Of a stretch of 64,000 nt of DNA, positions 57,833 to 64,000 are shown in pieces. The stretch spans positions 1-64,000 of the forward strand of contig DXGM01000038.1 in the NCBI GenBank assembly GCA_019113915.1, given 5' to 3'. The position numbers and the translations under genes were made by a program. This DNA is from Candidatus Gordonibacter avicola (GTDB taxonomy: Bacteria > Actinomycetota > Coriobacteriia > Coriobacteriales > Eggerthellaceae). Positions within the stretch are counted from its first letter, which is position 1; each line of letters opens with the position of its first letter. The notes beneath the pieces were generated by a model. The model saw only the letters and a program-made list of their open reading frames with translations. It searched no databases and had not been told where the DNA came from.

Positions 57833-58483
57833 TCATGCGCGCGCCGCGCCGGGGTTTTCCCAGCCCGCAGGCACGTCGTAGTCATGACACGTGTTGCAGT
57901 ACAGATATGAGGTACCGTGCGCGACGTGGCAGTTGCTGCAATCAATGGCAATGCCTTGGTGCGACACGTGCGGGTTCACGCCTTCCTCGCCGCCCCAGTT
58001 CTCCGTGGTTGCCGCCACTTCGTCGAAATCGTGGCAGCCCGCCGTGGCGCACATCTTCGAGTCGGCCGTCACACCCACCGTGGCCAGGTAGCCCGTCTCA
58101 TCAGTCACATAGTCGCCACGCACCCACGCAAGACCTTCGGCCACCTGCTCGTCGATCTTCGCCTCGTGGCACTCCAAACAGGTCACACTGGCGCGCTCAT
58201 GGGCGTTCGCCATGAGTGTGGTGTCGTGGTAGTAGCCCTCAACGTAGTTGTCCATCGGCTCATGGCAGATGGCGTTACAGAAGCTGGGCTGCTCGTGCCA
58301 CACCCAGAAACCCGCGCCCGCCGCCACCAGCACCACCACAACCACGCCCACCACGAGCGGCCACCGCTTCGACCGCTTGGGTGCGCGCCGCCCCTCGGGC
58401 GCACCCCCATCATCAGGCCTTGTCGCCACTTCGTTGGGACCAGCATTCCGGCCGTCGCGTTCCTCCCTAACCCTTTCGTCCAT
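57833..58483 (-). CDS. Membrane-anchored multiheme cytochrome c with five heme sites, two of atypical spacing
   Basis: 216 aa from ATG 58483, GAAGGAGGAGGGACGC upstream. A cytoplasmic basic N-terminus, one membrane anchor (about residues 41-62), then five heme motifs: CNAICH (69-74, C-x3-C-H), CLECH (102-106), CATAGCH (145-151, C-x4-C-H), CSNCH (182-186) and CNTCH (196-200). NapC/NrfH-like in layout. It likely takes electrons from menaquinol and hands them to the FMN lipoprotein and Tat flavoprotein encoded next. First gene of the operon, divergent from tetR. Confidence 0.92.
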   Translation of the reverse strand: MDERVREERDGRNAGPNEVATRPDDGGAPEGRRAPKRSKRWPLVVGVVVVVLVAAGAGFWVWHEQPSFCNAICHEPMDNYVEGYYHDTTLMANAHERASVTCLECHEAKIDEQVAEGLAWVRGDYVTDETGYLATVGVTADSKMCATAGCHDFDEVAATTENWGGEEGVNPHVSHQGIAIDCSNCHVAHGTSYLYCNTCHDYDVPAGWENPGAARA

Positions 58484-58608
58484 GCGTCCCTCCTCCTTCG
58501 TTTATTATTCATAGCTGATTGTTTTTTATTTCATCTATGAATTTTATTGGCGCTCATAGTATCATGGTCGCAACGAACCTGTCATTGACGGATTGCCCGA
58601 TCTGTACA

Positions 58609-58638
58609 TTGACGCACCGTCAAAGCGCGGCGTATTCT
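58609..58638 (+). promoter_or_regulatory. tetR promoter with overlapping inverted repeat
   Basis: TTGACG-CAC-CGTCAA (58609-58623) is a perfect 6-3-6 inverted repeat that includes the -35 TTGACG; -10 TATTCT lies at 58633-58638 (18-bp spacer). A second TTGACG occurs at 58585. Good operator candidate for the TetR protein, which could control both divergent operons. Confidence 0.6.
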
Positions 58639-58677
58639 CCGCTCGTCAGGGAGGTCGCCGGCCGAAGGAGGGGAAAG

Positions 58678-59289
58678 ATGCAGAAGGCGGACACCATGCA
58701 CACCGACAGCGAGACGCGCTCGACGCGCCGCGACGACATCGTAGAGGCCGCGCGCCAACTCTACGAGGAGCAGGGCCTTTCGCGCACGTCAGTGCAGGCC
58801 ATCACCGACCGCGTGGGCGTGGCACGCTCGCTCTTCTACCACTACTTCCCCGACAAGAACGCCGTCACCTCGGCCGTACTCGACGACTACATCGCCGACT
58901 TTTTGGAAGCGCTGCACATCTGGAACGAGGAACGCCGCACGGGCGACATCGAAGCCGCGCTCTCAAGCGTGGTGAAGATCCTGCGCCTGGCGCTGTTCGA
59001 GCACGATTCGTTCCGCCGCTCGCTCGCCTCCAAGGAAAACGCGGCGCTGTACCTGGAATTCGTGAACCGCGTCGCCGACCGTATGGCCACCTACATCGTG
59101 CAGACCACCGTGCGCGACTACGGCGAGCTGCACGAAATCAAGATCGACCACGTGTACGAGACGTTCTACATCCTGATACTGGGCATTGTGGGGTACGTGC
59201 GCCGCCACCCTGACGTGGACGACGAGGTACTGAAAGACGTCATCGCCCAAACGCTGCACATGGACCGGGGTACCACGCCGCCGGTCTAA
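58678..59289 (+). CDS. TetR-family regulator divergent from the flavoreductase operon
   Basis: 203 aa from ATG 58678 (AAGGAGGGG seven bases upstream). HTH region: IVEAARQLYEEQGLSRTSVQ, then AITDRVGVARSLFYHYFPDK. C-terminal helical ligand domain without a recognisable subfamily. The gene is divergent from the cytochrome gene (gap about 195 bp) and 49 bp upstream of the DUF5692 gene, so it probably senses the reductase substrate and controls both sides. Confidence 0.93.
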   Translation: MQKADTMHTDSETRSTRRDDIVEAARQLYEEQGLSRTSVQAITDRVGVARSLFYHYFPDKNAVTSAVLDDYIADFLEALHIWNEERRTGDIEAALSSVVKILRLALFEHDSFRRSLASKENAALYLEFVNRVADRMATYIVQTTVRDYGELHEIKIDHVYETFYILILGIVGYVRRHPDVDDEVLKDVIAQTLHMDRGTTPPV

Positions 59290-59338
59290 ACGGGGAATAA
59301 AGAGCCAAAGAGAACCGCAAGAAGAAGGAGGGTTTCAC

Positions 59339-60373
59339 ATGTTGTTCCAAGTTTACGGGGAGAACGCCCTGTACCAGTGGATAGGCTGGATTGTGGTGTT
59401 CATCGGACTCATCCTGGTGAACGAGATTGCGCGCCGCACCAAGGTGGGCGGGGTGTGCTGCTTTATCGTGCTGCCGGCCGTGCTCACGGTGTACTTCATC
59501 GCCATTTCGGTAGGCGCGGGCATGGGGGCCGACTGGGCGCTCAACAACCCCACGCACGTGCACATGAACAGCTGGTTCCACTACGCGAAGCTCTACGCCG
59601 CCACCATCGGCTGCATCGGCTTCATGGCACTGAAGTACAAGTGGGGCAAGCTGGGGAAAGCCGAGTGGTTCAAGTGCTTCCCGTTTGTCATTGTGGCCAT
59701 TAACATCCTCATTGCCGTGGTGAGCGACTTCGAAAGCGCCTTCCGCGCGTGGGGCACCACCTGGGTGTCCTCCGAGGGCGTCACACTCTACGGCGGCTGG
59801 CACAACGTGTTCAACGGCGTGGCGGGCATCATCAACATTGCGTGCATGACCGGCTGGTTCGGCATCTATGTGTCGAAGAAGAAGCAGGACATGCTCTGGC
59901 CTGACATGACCTGGGTGTTCATCATTGCCTACGACCTCTGGAACTTCTGCTACACCTACAACTGCCTGCCCACGCACTCCTGGTACTGCGGTCTGGCCCT
60001 GCTTCTGGCTCCCACCGTGGCAGCGATGCTCTGGAACAAGGGCGGCTGGATTCAGAACCGCGCGTTCACGCTGGCTATTTGGTGCATGTTTGCGCAGGTG
60101 TTCCCCATGTTCCAAGATTACAGTGTGTTCAGCACGCAGTCGGTGAACGACCCGAACGTGAACCTGGTAGTGTCGGTGCTGGCGCTCGGCGCGAACATTG
60201 CGGCCTTCGCCTACATCATGTACCGCGCACGCAAGCTTAAGGTGAACCCGTATCTGCACGAGGTGTTCGTGGGCACGCGCGACTACGACCGCGCCATGGC
60301 GCGCCGCGAGGATGCCCCCGCCCTGCCGGCTGACAAGCCCAACTTCGACGGCGAAGCTCCCCAGGGCGCCTAG
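59339..60373 (+). CDS. DUF5692 family membrane protein
   Basis: 344 aa from ATG 59339 (AAGGAGGG). About eight to nine helices with many Trp/Tyr; features include MLFQVYGENALYQWIGWIVV, GADWALNNPTHVHMNSWFHY, LYGGWHNVFNGVAGIINIAC, YDLWNFCYTYNCLPTHSWYC. The His- and aromatic-rich periplasmic-side loops could bind a substrate or cofactor. Assigned to DUF5692 from memory of similar Eggerthellaceae proteins; function unknown. Likely co-transcribed with tetR and functionally tied to the divergent reductase. Confidence 0.8.
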   Translation: MLFQVYGENALYQWIGWIVVFIGLILVNEIARRTKVGGVCCFIVLPAVLTVYFIAISVGAGMGADWALNNPTHVHMNSWFHYAKLYAATIGCIGFMALKYKWGKLGKAEWFKCFPFVIVAINILIAVVSDFESAFRAWGTTWVSSEGVTLYGGWHNVFNGVAGIINIACMTGWFGIYVSKKKQDMLWPDMTWVFIIAYDLWNFCYTYNCLPTHSWYCGLALLLAPTVAAMLWNKGGWIQNRAFTLAIWCMFAQVFPMFQDYSVFSTQSVNDPNVNLVVSVLALGANIAAFAYIMYRARKLKVNPYLHEVFVGTRDYDRAMARREDAPALPADKPNFDGEAPQGA

Positions 60374-60394
60374 CGCGCGCAACAAGCCCCCTCT

Positions 60395-60423
60395 CAGAAG
60401 GCCCGCCCCGCGCGGGCCTTCTG
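60395..60423 (+). terminator. Terminator of the tetR-DUF5692 operon
   Basis: CAGAAGGCCCGC / GCGGGCCTTCTG, a 12-bp perfect stem with a 5-nt loop, followed by GTTGTTC, 22 bp after the stop codon. Confidence 0.8.
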
Positions 60424-60630
60424 GTTGTTCGGAGCTATAGCAAAGCCCTCTCCCGCTGCGCAAAAGTGCGACGCGCTATCGCGCTAACGAATGCGCCACG
60501 AGGTTACCCGTTATCCCTTACCTTACGACGCGGGCTGACTGACCTGTAGGCGAGATTTTGCAAGAAGCATAACCTCCGTAGGGGGCTGTAACAAAAGTCC
60601 TCTTGTGTTTTTGTATCATGCGGAACATTA

Positions 60631-61851
60631 TCAGGACTGTTCCTGCGAATTGAAGGCCTGAAAATCCGATTCGCAACTTTTTGCTTTCAATGAGCGTATG
60701 GCAAGTATTATCGAGATAACTGCGGCCACGGCGCCGGCAAGGGCAAGGATTGAAAATGTTTCACGGACAGTGTCGACACGCATGATGACAAGCAACGCCG
60801 TCACCACGAATGAGGAGAGCATGCTCCCAACGGCGATGGCGGCATTGTTGATGCCGATCACCGCGGCATTCTTCGATTCGGGGGCTATGACAGAGCATTG
60901 CATCGGGTAGTACGCGAGCGCATTGCTGTTTGCGAAGCCGAGCAGCGCAGACCCGATTAAGGCAACAGGCACGCTCGGAAACGCAAACATGATGAAAAGG
61001 GAGACTGCCGCGAAGATGAAGCTGACGGCGATTGAAGCCCGGGAAATCTTGCCGTAGACCATGCCGAAGATTATGCTGGCAACGAGCCCGCCAAACGTTG
61101 CGACAGTGGTGAGCGTACCCGTAAAGGCTGAATCACCAATGCCCGTTTGTTCAACGTACACGCCGCTCAGGTAAAGGAAAGCGTTGTACAAAATGAGAAA
61201 CACTACGGAGCTAGCGCAGATAGCCATGAGCTTTAGCCAGTCGATACCTCCGTCATCGGCTTCATCTCCTTCATCCCCCTTCCATTTTATGCTTACGCTA
61301 GGCACGAAGAGTATAATCATAACGAACACTGGCACGGAGAGCCAATAGATGCCGAATACGTTTCGCCACGAGCTTAGCGCCAAAAATCCAGCAGCCATGC
61401 CGAAAACCATGCCGTAAACGGTCATAGCGCCATTGAAGACGCCCATCATCGTCGAACGCTGCTTTTCGGATTTGAATATGTCGGCAATAAGCGAGAAGCA
61501 CGTCACCATCGAAGTGCCCATGGTGAATCCGATTACGATTCGGCACGCAATGATCCATGCGATATCGTAGAATGCCACTGTGGAGATGGAGGCGAGAGCG
61601 AACAGCAACATGGATCCTGCGAGAATCCATTTCTTGCTGATCAAGCGGCAGAGCGAACCAACGACAACTGACCCGATAGCCATCATGAGCAACGGGCCGG
61701 TAGTCGCGACGTTCACCATGTTCCCGTCGAAGTCCCCATACCAAACAGGAAAGATTGGAATCACCACAAAGTCGGCCATTGGTATGAGCGCCGAAAGCAT
61801 TATGGTGACAACAAACAAGATCTTGCGACCTTTCGAAAGTTCAACATCCAT
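60631..61851 (-). CDS. MFS carrier of the second molybdoenzyme locus
   Basis: 406 aa from ATG 61851 (MDVELSKGRKILF; AAGGAGG nine bases upstream; GTG 61860 is the longer option). Twelve helices with a charged central loop (KGDEGDEADDGGIDW). Segments ADFVVIPIFPVWYGDFDG and CRIVIGFTMGTSMVTCFSLI fit drug/metabolite MFS proteins. It lies about 165 bp after the ferredoxin gene on the same strand. G+C is clearly lower than in the 50-60 kb genes, suggesting a separate origin. Probably moves the substrate or product of the downstream-edge molybdoenzyme. Confidence 0.88.
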   Translation of the reverse strand: MDVELSKGRKILFVVTIMLSALIPMADFVVIPIFPVWYGDFDGNMVNVATTGPLLMMAIGSVVVGSLCRLISKKWILAGSMLLFALASISTVAFYDIAWIIACRIVIGFTMGTSMVTCFSLIADIFKSEKQRSTMMGVFNGAMTVYGMVFGMAAGFLALSSWRNVFGIYWLSVPVFVMIILFVPSVSIKWKGDEGDEADDGGIDWLKLMAICASSVVFLILYNAFLYLSGVYVEQTGIGDSAFTGTLTTVATFGGLVASIIFGMVYGKISRASIAVSFIFAAVSLFIMFAFPSVPVALIGSALLGFANSNALAYYPMQCSVIAPESKNAAVIGINNAAIAVGSMLSSFVVTALLVIMRVDTVRETFSILALAGAVAAVISIILAIRSLKAKSCESDFQAFNSQEQS

Positions 61852-62015
61852 TTTGAACACCCTCCTTCGAACAACGGTCTCCCGTAAGGAAAAGCAGCGC
61901 CCCTTCGTTCAATCCGCGCTGCCTTTCCTTGCGAACAGGATAATGGTTGAGCAGCTCTTGCGCTTTCGCGCCAACACTCACAAAACCACTCGCTTGTCTT
62001 GTAGTCCGCCCAGTG

Positions 62016-62363
62016 TCAGTTCACGGGAGCAAACAGCGCCTGTTTACCCTTCTCCCCCATCTGCTTGACAAGCTCCTCCACTGGGCCGTAGGTCATGATA
62101 GCGGCCTGGCAATGTTTCACGCACGTGGGCATCTTTCCTTTTTCGACGCGCTCGGCGCACAGGTCACATTGGTCGGTGAAGCCGGTGTAGTAGCCGAATT
62201 GCCACTTTTCCTCGCCGTCTCCCCCGTAGGAATAGGGACCGACCTCAAAGACCTTGATTCCACATTGACCCACGGGTAGGTTGTTCTCGGCTTGGCAGGC
62301 GATTTCGCATACATGGCAGCCCGTGCAATACTCGTAGTCAATCAGGATTCCGTTCCGGCTCAT
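62016..62363 (-). CDS. Short ferredoxin-like subunit of a molybdoenzyme
   Basis: 115 aa from ATG 62363, two bases after the molybdoenzyme stop, GAGGAGG upstream. Only two Cys groups are present (CTGCHVCEIACQ and CDLCAERVEKGKMPTCVKHC), so two clusters rather than the four of DmsB; the middle ferredoxin domain is missing but the start (ILIDYEYCTGCHVC) and end (AAIMTYGPVEE) are intact. A naturally short electron-transfer subunit is more likely than a broken gene, as the frame is clean. Confidence 0.9.
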   Translation of the reverse strand: MSRNGILIDYEYCTGCHVCEIACQAENNLPVGQCGIKVFEVGPYSYGGDGEEKWQFGYYTGFTDQCDLCAERVEKGKMPTCVKHCQAAIMTYGPVEELVKQMGEKGKQALFAPVN

Positions 62364-62365
62364 GA

Positions 62366-64000
62366 TTACTTACCCTCCTCAACTTTGTAGATCTTGCAGA
62401 GCAGCGATTTAGCGTTGGTGCCGAAACCGGTTTTGCCGCACTTGTTCTGCATAAGCTGGTTGATGTTGACGTCCCATACGCCAAAGTTGTTAGGGGAAGC
62501 GCCATCCTGCTCGGGGAACCACCAACCGTGATCGGTCATCACCATCCACTCGGGAACCATCTCGGTGACTTTCACCTTACGCTTTGCGCGGCCGCGCGGG
62601 TTCTCTATCCACACCCAATCCCCATCGGCCAGGCCGTATCTCACAGCCGTTTCAGGATTCACTTGCACTTCGGGCCATTTCTTCAAGGCGCGCAGGCGGG
62701 GAACCTGGCGATGCTCGGAATGGAACGACATCCAATCACGGGCGCCGGTGCTAAGGATGAGAGGATACTCCTCGTAAAGGTCGGGGGTTCCCACCGGACT
62801 CATCGAAGGCTCCTCGAAGTAAGGCAGTGGATCGAGCCCGAAGTCGGCGAACATGAGCGAGTAGAGCTCCACGCGGCCCGTGCGCGTGGGGAAGCCGAAC
62901 TGACCATCTGTGCGGAAGGTACCCTTCTCATACTTCTTGTATTCAACCGTCTTGTAGACGGGAGCCTGCTGCTGAAGATCCTGGAACGTCTGGCCTTTGA
63001 GGAACGAGCCCTGGACGAAGTTCGTGAACATGTCGCGCACGTCCTCCCACGGCCAAGCCTCAGGATTCCACCGGTGGCCGAGCTCCATGTTAATCTGCAT
63101 GTCGGACTTGCACTCGCCCACCTGACAGCACTTGTTGATAGTGGCGCCGAATTGTGGGCCGTCATTGGTGCGCAGTCCGTAACGTTCGGGAAAACAAGCG
63201 GCCGGCAGAACGATATCGGCACAAGCGGACGCGGTGGGGGTCATGAACAGGTCAACGACGACCACGTAGTCCATATTGTCGAGGGCCTGCCTGAACTCAG
63301 CTGGGTCCATGCCGCAACACGCGAGCAGGTTGGTTGTTTGCAGCCAAGCGCCCTTGATGGGGTAAGGATCACCTGTAATCATTTGCTTAACGGTCATGTC
63401 AGGCTGGGCGAGGTTCAGGATTGAGCCGACGAGCGGGTATTCCTTGATTCCAATGCGCTTCTCGGCTTGCTCAGGGCTCAAGTGTTCGATTCCCCAGCCG
63501 TAAGCTTCGGATACCATCTGGTGAGGCGGAAGCATGCCGCCGGGCACGTCCAGGTTACCGGTGATCGACCAGAGGTCGATGATGGCCATCGCTTGGGGGA
63601 ACGCCTCCTCGTTGTTCATGTCGATGGCGAGGCCCCACTGGACGGTGCCGTTTTCCGCTTTGGCGAACATGCGGGCGGCAGCAAGGATTTTGTCTTTCGG
63701 GATCCAAGTGATTTCGGAGACACGCTCCACGGAAAACTGCGCAGCACGATCGGCCAGTTCGTCAAAGCCGTAGCACCAGTTCTCAACGAACTCGTGGTCG
63801 TAGAGGTCTTCTTGGATGATGATATTGATCATGCCGAGCGCGAGGGCCGCATCAGTGCCGTTGCGCACCTGTAGGTGGATTTCCGCCTTGCTGGCCAGCC
63901 AGGTCACACGCGGATCGATTACGATGAGTTTCGTGCCGCGCCGCATAAGGTCGACCACCCAATGACCGTAGAAGCCGTCAGGACCGGATTCCAGCGGATT
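62366..64000 (-). CDS. Molybdopterin oxidoreductase catalytic subunit, 5' end beyond the window
   Basis: C-terminal 544 residues only; the frame is open to the window edge (NPLESGPDGFYGHWVVDL precedes the first in-frame GTG at 63958), so the start and any Tat signal or N-terminal Fe-S site are not seen. Family features: GTKLIVIDPRVTWLASKAE, FMTPTASACADIVLPAACF, MSFHSEHRQVPRLRALKKWP, NPETAVRYGLADGDWVWIEN. Same broad group as the enzyme at 22104-24839 (shared FHSE-x-RQ block) but clearly a different protein. Followed by a two-cluster ferredoxin and an MFS carrier. Substrate unknown. Confidence 0.93.
   Translation of the reverse strand, partial: NPLESGPDGFYGHWVVDLMRRGTKLIVIDPRVTWLASKAEIHLQVRNGTDAALALGMINIIIQEDLYDHEFVENWCYGFDELADRAAQFSVERVSEITWIPKDKILAAARMFAKAENGTVQWGLAIDMNNEEAFPQAMAIIDLWSITGNLDVPGGMLPPHQMVSEAYGWGIEHLSPEQAEKRIGIKEYPLVGSILNLAQPDMTVKQMITGDPYPIKGAWLQTTNLLACCGMDPAEFRQALDNMDYVVVVDLFMTPTASACADIVLPAACFPERYGLRTNDGPQFGATINKCCQVGECKSDMQINMELGHRWNPEAWPWEDVRDMFTNFVQGSFLKGQTFQDLQQQAPVYKTVEYKKYEKGTFRTDGQFGFPTRTGRVELYSLMFADFGLDPLPYFEEPSMSPVGTPDLYEEYPLILSTGARDWMSFHSEHRQVPRLRALKKWPEVQVNPETAVRYGLADGDWVWIENPRGRAKRKVKVTEMVPEWMVMTDHGWWFPEQDGASPNNFGVWDVNINQLMQNKCGKTGFGTNAKSLLCKIYKVEEGK

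Noticed and set aside
62016..62363. Ferredoxin gene as a truncated pseudogene
   Set aside because: Clean frame, strong ribosome binding site, intact N- and C-termini and coupled spacing. A two-cluster subunit is more likely.

Overview
The window is high-GC DNA from a strictly anaerobic actinobacterium, most likely an intestinal member of the Coriobacteriia (Eggerthellaceae type; genus not resolved). The pointers are two operons for molybdopterin oxidoreductases with dedicated Fe-S partners, a TorD chaperone and MFS carriers; a Tat-exported flavoprotein reductase with an FMN lipoprotein and a multiheme cytochrome; a MalT/LuxR-type regulator; and a very large BspA-like leucine-rich-repeat protein. 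No rRNA, tRNA, CRISPR array, insertion sequence or prophage was recognised.

Layout. 0.1-7.8 kb: a giant secreted LRR/InlB-repeat surface protein (minus strand) whose 5' end is cut by two G12 tracts, so that the sequence as given is out of frame. 8-16 kb: housekeeping genes (YaiI family, DUF2130, gdhA), a membrane-anchored protein, and a duplicated GNAT/EamA-exporter pair, one copy split and one copy fused. 16.3-25.2 kb: LuxR regulator and a cytoplasmic-type molybdoenzyme operon (zinc ribbon, catalytic subunit, Fe-S subunit, TorD, MFS). 25.5-31.5 kb: uvrA with a LexA-like box, a PTS-EIIC/EAL fusion, a YgbA-like protein and dispersed TGTCATCCTGAG repeats. 31.7-36.6 kb: a BceRSAB-type two-component/ABC module. 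36.7-38.5 kb: TetR plus membrane protein, and a lipoprotein. 38.6-46.5 kb: a conserved chromosomal block xerC-trmFO-(DUF2442-DUF4160)-dprA-comM-yraN-rnhB-rplS. 46.7-53.6 kb: azlCD, dgt, mtnA, a P2-type ATPase and DUF1847. 53.7-60.4 kb: a double-MarR regulator, then an exported respiratory flavoreductase operon (cytochrome, FMN lipoprotein, Tat flavoprotein, membrane protein) divergent from tetR-DUF5692. 60.6-64 kb: MFS carrier, short ferredoxin and a second molybdoenzyme running off the right edge.

How it fits together. The metabolic theme is anaerobic respiration or reductive conversion of small, probably diet-derived or aromatic, molecules. Each reductase locus carries its own carrier, chaperone or electron-transfer partner and often its own regulator. 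The most interesting structural signals are the paired G12 tracts that behave as a two-position switch on the giant surface protein, and a 137-bp element present twice, with constant ends and apex but different, internally complementary arms.
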